From an uncultured Muribaculaceae bacterium (GTDB taxonomy: Bacteria > Bacteroidota > Bacteroidia > Bacteroidales > Muribaculaceae): a stretch of DNA of 38,573 nucleotides. Shown piece by piece: positions 32,657 through 38,573 of the stretch (the stretch's first letter is position 1; every line of letters begins with the position of its first letter). The notes beneath the pieces are model-generated. The model made no database searches. It worked only from the letters and a program-made list of their open reading frames with translations, and was not told the origin of the DNA. Location: positions 1-38,573 of the forward strand of contig CAKUQQ010000017.1 in assembly GCA_934675575.1 (NCBI GenBank), read 5' to 3'. The position numbers were made by a program, and so were the translations under genes.

Positions 32657-34123
32657 ATGGAAAATTTGTCCAAATACAACGAAACACGCAACGAGCAGTG
32701 GCGTGTTGATTTGAGAAAAAGCAAGTCGCCCAAGGAAAGGGCTGCCGTTGAGCGTGTGGTTATGCCGCAACTCGACCCAAAATACCGCTCCACATGCAAC
32801 GACGAAGTCAACACCGGCATCACCGAGGCTCAAGCCGTGATTGAGGCATCTCGCTGCCTCGACTGCAACAATCCGCAATGCGTCACCGGCTGTCCTGTGG
32901 GCATCAACATACCCAAATTCATCAAAAACATTGAGCGCGGAGAGTTTGGCAAAGCCGCACTCACGCTCAAGGAAACAAGCTCGCTCCCTGCTGTGTGCGG
33001 CCGTGTGTGTCCACAAGAAAAGCAGTGCGAGAGCAAGTGCATACACCTTAAAATGGGCGACAAGCCCGTGGCAATAGGCTATCTGGAGCGATTTGCAGCC
33101 GACTGGCAGCGCAACCACGACGACGGCTCCGCCACCGAAGCCCCTGAGTCAAACGGCATAAAGGTTGCCGTCATTGGCAGCGGTCCCGCCGGACTCACCT
33201 TTGCCGGCGAAATGGCAAAGGCTGGCTTCTGCGTCACCGTTTTTGAAGCTCTGCACGAGATAGGCGGAGTGCTCAAATATGGCATTCCGGAGTATCGTCT
33301 CCCCAACGCCATAGTAGATTACGAAATCAATGGCTTAAAGAAACTTGGCGTTAAATTCGTCACCGACTGCATCATCAGTAAAACCCTCACCTACGACGAC
33401 CTGCACGACCTTGGCTTCAAAGGCGTGTTTGTGGGCAGCGGTGCTGGTTTCCCACGATTCATGGAAATTCCGGGCGAGAACCTCAACGGTGTCATGTCGA
33501 GCAACGAGTATCTCACACGCATCAATCTCATGCACGCCGGCCACGGAGGCGACACTCCGGTCATAGGCGGCAAGACAATAGCCGTGATAGGTGGTGGCAA
33601 CACCGCTATGGACTCGGCACGCACAGCCGTGCGCATGGGTGCAGAGCGAGTGATTCTCGTCTATCGCCGAAGCGAGAACGAAATGCCTGCACGCCACGAA
33701 GAAGTGATGCACGCCAAAGAAGAGGGTGTGGAGTTCTACACGCTTCACAACCCCATTGAGTATCTTGGCGACGACAACGGATTCGTGACCACAATGCGTG
33801 TGCAGCGCATGGAGCTTGGCGAGCCCGACGCAAGTGGCCGCCGCAGCCCGGTTCCTGTGCCAGGAGCAGTCACCGACATTCCTGTCAATGCCGTTATTGT
33901 GGCAGTCGGGGTTCGCCCCAACCAGCTCGTGCCCCATTCCATTAAAGGGCTCGACGTGAGCCGCCGCAGCACCATAGTAGTCAACGACGACACAATGCAG
34001 TCGTCAGTGCCCGACGTGTTTGCCGGAGGCGACATAGTGCGTGGCGGAGCCACCGTGATTCTTGCCATGGGCGACGGCCGCCGTGCCGCCCAGCACATGG
34101 CTGCGCATCTCCTTGCCAAATAA
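32657..34123 (+). CDS. nfnB: Large subunit of NfnAB/SudAB-type oxidoreductase (GltA-like)
   Basis: 488 aa from ATG 32657; an upstream frame to 32510 overlaps the partner gene and lacks homology-like sequence. The N-terminal 4Fe-4S region has CLDCNNPQCVTGCP and CGRVCPQEKQCESKC. Two Rossmann sites follow: FAD-binding VIGSGPAGLTFAGEMAKAG (about 174-192) and NAD(P)-binding VIGGGNTAMDSARTAVRMG (about 314-332). The GGDIVRGGATVILAMGDGRR tail is typical. It is often annotated as glutamate synthase small subunit (GltA), but with the adjacent SudB-like gene an Nfn-type complex is more likely. No glutamate synthase large subunit is in the window. Confidence 0.9.
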   Translation: MENLSKYNETRNEQWRVDLRKSKSPKERAAVERVVMPQLDPKYRSTCNDEVNTGITEAQAVIEASRCLDCNNPQCVTGCPVGINIPKFIKNIERGEFGKAALTLKETSSLPAVCGRVCPQEKQCESKCIHLKMGDKPVAIGYLERFAADWQRNHDDGSATEAPESNGIKVAVIGSGPAGLTFAGEMAKAGFCVTVFEALHEIGGVLKYGIPEYRLPNAIVDYEINGLKKLGVKFVTDCIISKTLTYDDLHDLGFKGVFVGSGAGFPRFMEIPGENLNGVMSSNEYLTRINLMHAGHGGDTPVIGGKTIAVIGGGNTAMDSARTAVRMGAERVILVYRRSENEMPARHEEVMHAKEEGVEFYTLHNPIEYLGDDNGFVTTMRVQRMELGEPDASGRRSPVPVPGAVTDIPVNAVIVAVGVRPNQLVPHSIKGLDVSRRSTIVVNDDTMQSSVPDVFAGGDIVRGGATVILAMGDGRRAAQHMAAHLLAK

Positions 34124-34151
34124 GCAAACACCCTCTCACTCATACACACAT

Positions 34152-34197
34152 AACGCCGGCGGTGCAACACCATTCTGCACCGCCGGCGTTTACATTT
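34152..34197 (+). terminator. Terminator of the Nfn-type operon
   Basis: AACGCCGGCGGTGCA (34152-34166) pairs perfectly with TGCACCGCCGGCGTT (34176-34190) around a 9-base loop, then TACATTTTTT. Confidence 0.9.
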
Positions 34198-34225
34198 TTT
34201 GCCGCGATATGCCCCCAAAAACAAG

Positions 34226-34256
34226 CAAGACCCATGCAGAGGGTGCATGAGTCTTG
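34226..34256 (-). terminator. Terminator of tRNA-Arg
   Basis: CAAGACcCATGCA (34226-34238) pairs with TGCATGaGTCTTG (34244-34256) with one mismatch and a 5-base loop. On minus, CTTGTTTTTGGGG follows. It lies 23 bases past the tRNA 3' end. Confidence 0.8.
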
Positions 34257-34279
34257 GGAGCTGCCTTTCGGGCTAAATG

Positions 34280-34351
34280 TGATCCCATGGGGAGTCGAAC
34301 CCCAATCAAAGGAACCGGAATCCTTCATTCTATCCATTAAACTATGGGACC
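34280..34351 (-). tRNA. tRNA-Arg (anticodon CCG)
   Basis: 72 nt cloverleaf on minus. The acceptor pairs GGTCCCA with TGGGATC (one G-T), followed by discriminator A. The anticodon stem AAGGA/TCCTT carries loop TTCCGGT with anticodon CCG, reading CGG arginine codons. The T arm is GGGG-TTCGACT-CCCC. The 3' CCA is not encoded and must be added after transcription. Confidence 0.95.
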
Positions 34352-34368
34352 GTTTTCCGCATTTGCGG

Positions 34369-34400
34369 TTGGCAAAATTACTCAAATATTTGTAGCTTTG
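34369..34400 (+). promoter_or_regulatory. ung promoter
   Basis: TTG (34369-34371), 21-base spacer, TAGCTTTG (34393-34400). The ung ATG is 26 bases downstream. It occupies almost the same DNA as the divergent tRNA promoter. Confidence 0.65.
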
Positions 34401-34404
34401 CAAT
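34373..34404 (-). promoter_or_regulatory. tRNA-Arg promoter
   Basis: On minus: ATTG (34404-34401), 20-base spacer, TAATTTTG (34380-34373), about 22 bases before the mature tRNA 5' end. Confidence 0.65.
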
Positions 34405-34425
34405 AGGTATTAAAACATTGCCGAA

Positions 34426-35088
34426 ATGAATGTAACTATCGAACAGAGTTGGAAAAACGAATTGGCTGATGTGTGGAACAAGGATTATTTCATCAACCTC
34501 ACCAATTTTGTGAAAGAAGAGTATCGCACCAAGCAAATTTTTCCGCCCGGCCGCAACATCTTCGCTGCGTTCAACACCACGCCGTTCAACGATGTCAAGG
34601 TTGTCATTCTCGGTCAAGACCCATATCACGATGTCGGTCAAGCCAACGGCCTGTGTTTCTCCGTGAGCGACGGCATTCCGTTTCCGCCATCGCTCAGCAA
34701 CATCTTCAAGGAGGTGCATGACGACACTGGCGCACCCATTCCACAGTCTGGCGACCTCACCCGCTGGGCCAAGCAAGGCGTTTTGCTGCTCAACTCCACA
34801 CTCACCGTGGTAGCGCATCATGCCGGCTCACACCAAAACCACGGTTGGGAGCAGTTTTCCGACGAGGTAATCTCGCACCTTGCCACCAAGCGTCAAAATC
34901 TTGTTTTCATTCTTTGGGGCTCATACGCCATCAAGAAAGGCGCGTTCATCGACCGCACACGCCACTTGGTGCTCACTTCGCCGCACCCATCGCCACTCTC
35001 GGCCTATCGCGGTTTTTTTGGCAATCACCATTTCTCAAGAGCCAACCAATATCTTGTGGAGCACGGCAAAACGCCTATAGTCTGGTAA
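34426..35088 (+). CDS. ung: Uracil-DNA glycosylase, family 1
   Basis: 220 aa. It excises uracil from DNA in base-excision repair. Motifs are VVILGQDPYHDVGQANGLCFS with catalytic Asp65, LLLNSTLTV, and the HPSPLSAYRGFFG loop with His187. All are intact and the length is standard. Short gaps separate it from its own promoter and from the convergent glycosidase gene (24 bases). Confidence 0.97.
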   Translation: MNVTIEQSWKNELADVWNKDYFINLTNFVKEEYRTKQIFPPGRNIFAAFNTTPFNDVKVVILGQDPYHDVGQANGLCFSVSDGIPFPPSLSNIFKEVHDDTGAPIPQSGDLTRWAKQGVLLLNSTLTVVAHHAGSHQNHGWEQFSDEVISHLATKRQNLVFILWGSYAIKKGAFIDRTRHLVLTSPHPSPLSAYRGFFGNHHFSRANQYLVEHGKTPIVW

Positions 35089-35112
35089 AGCGGCTCTAAC
35101 CTCGAACCCTTT

Positions 35113-37680
35113 TTATTTGCCAAACAGCCTCAACCCATATATCTTCACGGCACTTGCGCCTTCAGCGGCTTCTTGACGCAACTTTTTCAGTACCACGGTG
35201 TTGTCGCCTTTCACAAGCTCAAGCCCTATTATGCTGCTGTGAGCCTTTTTGCCCCACACTCCGCTGCCCACGGTGGGCATGACCACTGCCCCTTGATAGT
35301 GCGTGTTTGCGCTCACCAGAGCCACACACCCCGGCGCAAACCACAGTCCACCATTGCCGTTGGCATAACTTATGTCGGCATAATAGCGGCCGCTTGTGGG
35401 CACATTTATCCTTATCACCGTTGAGTCAGCTTGAGCCTCATCGGCGCCATTGCCGCGCTCGGCCTCAAACAGCCTCACGCCCTGCCCATAAAGATAGGGC
35501 CTCGACATCTGGCTCATGCCGTTTTTGTTCACGCTCACCATGGTTGCCACATTCATTCCGCTCGAAAATGGAGCTGTAAACGTTGAGTCAACCACACTGT
35601 AGTTTTGCGAGCCGTTCACCACTATGCGATAGCCGTTGGTTGCGACATAGTTCATAATCCAGCCGAATTTACCATTCCACGCCACCACAGGCATTTCCGG
35701 CAGCAAGTGTGGAGCTGTGAGCAGCGTCACACTTTGTGGACTATGTCCGGTGCGCGCCATCACTATTCTCACCACATGCCGCCCTGTCAGCGTGTCGGGC
35801 AGGAAATTGTCGTTTGTGGGTTTTTCATCTACGAGCATCTGCGCCATGTCGTTGCCAGTGCCCTCTATACTTATGTCGAGTGTGCAGTGTCTGTATTTGA
35901 AGCTGCTTATCAGCTTTGTTCCTTTGAAACATTCCGGCACTATCGGGTCAAACTCTATTCCGTTTGGCAAGAAATTCATTCCAGCCATCACTCTGAATAT
36001 CATTGCCGCATTGCCGGCAGCCGTTGCCACACTGTGACGCTTGCCACCAAGCAGTGGACCGCCGTCGTAGCAGCCATAAATTTCCACATCGCCGCCCATG
36101 AGAGCCTCTGCACGATACATGGCACCAAGGCCACGCCTAAGCATGTTCTCGTTGCCCACGCGTGCAGCGGCAAGATTCCACATCACCTGCAGTTCTGCGT
36201 CCGATGCACTTGCGGCATCGCCCGGTTTCAAGCCGGGAAACAACATCGCCAAGCCATAGTTCGCAACAGGGGTTTTGCCCACAAGCGTCTCGGCTCGGTC
36301 ATCGTCGGCTATGTCAAACAGCACACTCATCGCCTGGGCAAGGTTGTCGGTCACCGGGAGCAGCACCCCATTGGGGCAACTATATGAAACGCCCTTGTAC
36401 ATGCCAGCGTTTTCGTCCCAGAATTTCTGATTTATTGTTTCTTTCAGTTTTGTAGCCACATCACCATAGTCATTGCCGTCGCGTCCAAGTGCGTCGGCCA
36501 TCTGTTCCAGGGTTTCAAACGCCGCTTGATATGCCACATTGTTACCAAACGCCATGGTTTCAAACAAGTCGGCCCCCTGCGCCCATCGCGGATAAAGCAC
36601 ATTCACGCCCCAGTCCCAATATGGGCAAAACACTCCGTGCATCAGTCCAGTGGGCTTGTTCATCATCAGGTGCAGGTCGTCATCGAGCGTCTTGCTTGCC
36701 ACCTTAAAGGCATATTCAAGCCAATCTTTGTCGCCAGTCACGCAGTACACCTCCCACGCAGCCACCACCCACAAAGCATGATCGCTCACCACAGGCCAGC
36801 TTGCGTTGCGCCGCAGCGAGTCACCATCTACACCGGTGCGGAGCAGCGTCTTGGAATATTCCGGCGCGAGATATGCCAGCGACATATATATGGGTATGGC
36901 AGCCTCGTTAGCTCCAAGACGATTGTGGGCTATTCCGCCGGCCATATTGTCAATCGCCATGTTATATAAGGCATCTACAAGCGTTTGCCCTGAGTGATAT
37001 TGCGGATAGTGCTCGTTAAGTTTGCCTATTTCCCAGCCTCGGCACTTGACTGTCTTGCTATTGGTCTTGTGCACATCAAGCCTTATGGCATACACATTGG
37101 GGTCGGCCGTTGGCTTGAGTTTATACTTCTGCTCACTGCACAGTGTCCGGAAATCATCACTCAACGGCGCATTTTTCCCCGCTATCCACACTCCGCAAAA
37201 GTCTTGCTTGCTTATCGTGTCGCCTTTTGCTCCCACATAATATCCACGTTTCTTGAATGAGTCAAACACAGGCTTCATGTCCACCTTAATGGTAAAAACG
37301 CCAGCCTCGCCAGCCAGAGTGTCGCCAGCAGATATGCCAACCTTCTCGCCAGCCTCACCAAAACGGCACACCGTGTCGCGCCCCACGCGAGCATAATGCG
37401 CCTTGGAGAACGGCAGTTCGTTGTCATCGCCGTTGATTGCGAGCCTGAATTCCAGCACACTTAGTGCAGTCACCGCCTCGGTGTGCCACTCATAGTTTGT
37501 GGTGATGTGTCTGTCGCTTATGGCTGCTGCCACATAGCCGCCCTCTATCACACTGTCAACGGTCACCGTGAATTTGTCGTTCTGCGCTATCACATCACTG
37601 CTCATCATGTCGTCGCCGCCATGGCACGACCACAGCGAGAGCAGCATGATTATTCCCAAAAACAGACTCGAAAAACGCAT
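35113..37680 (-). CDS. Six-hairpin glycosidase-like lipoprotein (DUF4450 type)
   Basis: 855 aa from ATG 37680 (a start at 37701 only lengthens the leader). The signal peptide ends LLSLWSC, so Cys19 is the probable lipid anchor. Residues about 20-240 are a beta-rich N-terminal domain. The middle (about 250-610) is an (alpha/alpha)6 glycosidase-like barrel with WPVVSDHALWVVAAWEVY, GLMHGVFCPYWDWG, FWDENAGMYKGVS and EIYGCYDGGPLLGG. The C-terminal part (from about 640) is beta-rich, ending in a carbohydrate-binding-like fold (RYYADISYANGNGG). It resembles DUF4450/GH63-like Bacteroidetes enzymes; the substrate is unknown. It is unlinked to SusC/D genes in the window. Confidence 0.78.
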   Translation of the reverse strand: MRFSSLFLGIIMLLSLWSCHGGDDMMSSDVIAQNDKFTVTVDSVIEGGYVAAAISDRHITTNYEWHTEAVTALSVLEFRLAINGDDNELPFSKAHYARVGRDTVCRFGEAGEKVGISAGDTLAGEAGVFTIKVDMKPVFDSFKKRGYYVGAKGDTISKQDFCGVWIAGKNAPLSDDFRTLCSEQKYKLKPTADPNVYAIRLDVHKTNSKTVKCRGWEIGKLNEHYPQYHSGQTLVDALYNMAIDNMAGGIAHNRLGANEAAIPIYMSLAYLAPEYSKTLLRTGVDGDSLRRNASWPVVSDHALWVVAAWEVYCVTGDKDWLEYAFKVASKTLDDDLHLMMNKPTGLMHGVFCPYWDWGVNVLYPRWAQGADLFETMAFGNNVAYQAAFETLEQMADALGRDGNDYGDVATKLKETINQKFWDENAGMYKGVSYSCPNGVLLPVTDNLAQAMSVLFDIADDDRAETLVGKTPVANYGLAMLFPGLKPGDAASASDAELQVMWNLAAARVGNENMLRRGLGAMYRAEALMGGDVEIYGCYDGGPLLGGKRHSVATAAGNAAMIFRVMAGMNFLPNGIEFDPIVPECFKGTKLISSFKYRHCTLDISIEGTGNDMAQMLVDEKPTNDNFLPDTLTGRHVVRIVMARTGHSPQSVTLLTAPHLLPEMPVVAWNGKFGWIMNYVATNGYRIVVNGSQNYSVVDSTFTAPFSSGMNVATMVSVNKNGMSQMSRPYLYGQGVRLFEAERGNGADEAQADSTVIRINVPTSGRYYADISYANGNGGLWFAPGCVALVSANTHYQGAVVMPTVGSGVWGKKAHSSIIGLELVKGDNTVVLKKLRQEAAEGASAVKIYGLRLFGK

Positions 37681-37697
37681 AAAAACCAGTAGTATTG

Positions 37698-37729
37698 GCA
37701 TATTTTATGCAAATTAACAAAAAATATGC
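37698..37729. repeat. Inverted repeat before the DUF4450-type gene
   Basis: GCATATTTT (37698-37706) and AAAATATGC (37721-37729) are perfect 9-bp arms. A nested GCATA-TTT-TATGC palindrome lies at 37698-37710. The repeat begins 18 bases upstream of the start codon. Because the likely promoter is farther upstream, it would be a hairpin in the 5' leader near the ribosome-binding region, or an operator. Confidence 0.55.
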
Positions 37730-37847
37730 TATAAGCGCAATTCACCCACCCAATTTGTTGTGCAAACGCCTATATTTATGGCTCTTCTTTTCTAATAGCC
37801 ACACACAAGTGCGCCAATCATAACCACACAGCTTACGCTTCACTATC

Positions 37848-37887
37848 GTTAACACAAAATTACACTTGGTTAACTATCTACGCCAAT
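37848..37887 (-). promoter_or_regulatory. Promoter of the DUF4450-type gene with flanking GTTAAC sites
   Basis: On minus: ATTG (37887-37884), 21-base spacer, TAATTTTG (37862-37855). GTTAAC occurs at 37848-37853 and 37869-37874, 21 bases apart and on either side of the -7 box, a plausible operator pair. The leader to ATG 37680 is about 165 nt. Confidence 0.55.
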
Positions 37888-37942
37888 TTTGTAATCATTC
37901 CAAAAAATTTTCATTTCAATCCAAAATTTGTTGGTTTTGGAT

Positions 37943-37973
37943 TTTGCCAATTAAAAGAACTCCTCTAACTTTG
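37943..37973 (+). promoter_or_regulatory. Strong promoter of an orphan transcription unit
   Basis: TTTG (37943-37946), 19-base spacer, TAACTTTG (37966-37973) is a full Bacteroidetes promoter. The next long gene is not within the window. Transcription would run through the 45-codon ORF to the terminator at 38438-38469. Confidence 0.7.
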
Positions 37974-38052
37974 TATTAAGCAAAAGGGAAATACTAAAGA
38001 CTCAAAACCGCAGCGGCGGCAATTTTTATAATAAATTTTTAAATATCTAATC

Positions 38053-38190
38053 ATGGGAATCATTAGTGAGTACCGATATGCTAAAAGGCTCGGAGAATTA
38101 CCGACCCACGCATATCACCCCAACGTCTCTTTGAGACAACAACGCAGATGTGGCTATATTGCCACCCCTGATTGCAAACACGAAGCTTGA
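38053..38190 (+). CDS. Possible 45-aa small protein
   Basis: ATG at 38053 opens 45 codons to TGA at 38188-38190. It follows an AT-rich leader (AAATATCTAATC) of the kind that supports initiation in Bacteroidetes, about 80 bases after the promoter. The product begins MGIISEYRYAKRLGELPTH and ends CGYIATPDCKHEA. It is basic, with two cysteines and no membrane segment. I recognise no family, and it could be chance within an RNA gene. Confidence 0.35.
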   Translation: MGIISEYRYAKRLGELPTHAYHPNVSLRQQRRCGYIATPDCKHEA

Positions 38191-38437
38191 CCTCACACCA
38201 CACTTCATGGTCAGCAGCAAGCTTCAAAAAAAAAAAGGCACAGATGATTTCTTGGCAAAGAACTATCCTACTGCTTTTTTCAAAACAAATCTTTCCTGCA
38301 CACATTGGTGCACGAATGATTTTTATAACTGATAAAACAATGATGCACGGCAAGAAAACAATTTCACAGTGCATCATTCCTACGATAAAGGTTAACCCCT
38401 AATACCGCATTTTTTATTCATACTATTTTTTCCTATG

Positions 38438-38469
38438 GCACCGCGAAGTGATTTCGAGGTGCTTTTTTT
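38438..38469 (+). terminator. Rho-independent terminator of the orphan unit
   Basis: GCACC-g-CGAA (38438-38447) pairs with TTCG-a-GGTGC (38453-38462) around a 5-base loop, with one internal mismatch, followed directly by seven Ts (38463-38469). Confidence 0.88.
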
Positions 38470-38573
38470 GTGCGTTATGAACAAATCTGCGGCTGATTTA
38501 GAACCAATTGGACTAATTGCAAATTCGGCTTTCGATTAATTATTATTCATGCTTATTTTTCCTCCAGAAATAT

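Larger units (their letters stand above)
37980..38469 (+). ncRNA. Candidate structured transcript of unknown function
   Basis: About 490 nt bounded by a good promoter and a strong terminator, without a long ORF. Internal pairings are GTCTC-TTT-GAGAC (38125-38137), GAAGCTTG (38182-38189) with CAAGCTTC (38219-38226), an A11 run (38226-38236), and AATGATGCAC (38339-38348) with GTGCATCATT (38369-38378). I see no tmRNA, RNase P, SRP or 6S hallmarks. It may be a regulatory RNA, a small-protein mRNA, or a decayed gene. Confidence 0.35.

Noticed and set aside
34226..34256. Repeat next to tRNA-Arg considered as an integration attachment site
   Set aside because: It is an inverted repeat followed by Ts, a terminator. 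No copy of the tRNA 3' end and no integrase are seen nearby.
38081..38377. 98-residue minus-strand frame opposite the orphan unit
   Set aside because: It has no promoter-like box upstream on minus, an odd Cys/Ile-rich composition, and lies antisense to a better-supported plus-strand transcription unit.
38150..38402. Two overlapping plus-strand frames (60 and 76 codons) around the A11 run
   Set aside because: They begin at a GTG or internal ATG, owe their KKKK stretch to the homopolymer, cross the inverted repeats and show no protein-like pattern.
1..38573. Search for CRISPR arrays, insertion sequences, prophage genes and rRNA
   Set aside because: No regularly spaced repeats, transposase or integrase motifs, phage structural genes or rRNA sequence were recognised by reading.

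Overview
The window looks like Bacteroidales chromosome. The evidence is two tandem GH97 glycosidases, DUF2027/Smr, DUF5103 and DUF4450-type proteins, an EFR1-type ferredoxin, lipoprotein signal peptides with SxxC boxes, few Shine-Dalgarno sequences, and many promoter -7 boxes of the Bacteroidetes form TAnnTTTG. Muribaculaceae or Prevotellaceae would fit, but the genus cannot be fixed from the sequence alone. Most genes are moderately GC-rich. The restriction-modification pair and several intergenic stretches are clearly AT-rich.

Layout from left to right. 1-605 is AT-rich and gene-poor, with an incomplete minus-strand reading frame at the edge and a possibly decayed frame at 241-501. 606-3387 is a plus-strand operon of a secreted unknown protein, a DUF2027-Smr protein and an EFR1-type flavodoxin/ferredoxin fusion. 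3492-7469 holds two tandem GH97 exo-glycosidases on the minus strand. 7993-11059 is an AT-rich Type II restriction-modification module, a C5-cytosine methyltransferase plus an MvaI/BcnI-type endonuclease, that looks horizontally acquired. 11238-17902 is a minus-strand RND efflux operon (adaptor, inner-membrane pump, outer-membrane lipoprotein) ending in a divergent LpxA-like acyltransferase.

The next part is a minus-strand carbohydrate and envelope block. It contains the peptidoglycan glycosyltransferase mtgA, a GH127-superfamily glycosidase, a WG-repeat-like lipoprotein, a PfkB sugar kinase and a GH37 trehalase. From 25135 the genes are mostly housekeeping: queA-tag (plus), tatA-tatC (minus), fabD (plus), a Ca2+/cation exchanger (plus), a DUF5103 protein (minus), an NfnAB/SudAB-type electron-bifurcating pair (plus), tRNA-Arg(CCG) (minus) and ung (plus). 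The window closes with a large six-hairpin (DUF4450-type) glycosidase lipoprotein (minus).

The final 870 bases hold no long gene. They do contain a well-formed promoter (TTTG-N19-TAACTTTG), a 45-codon open frame, several inverted repeats and a strong terminator with seven Ts. Together these define a compact transcription unit of about 490 nt that I cannot assign to a known family; it is the best candidate for something undescribed. Other points of interest are the methyltransferase/endonuclease pairing and its unusual architecture, interlocked divergent promoters (tatA/fabD and tRNA-Arg/ung), 22-bp-spaced direct repeats upstream of the efflux operon, and the LpxA-like gene at the end of that operon.
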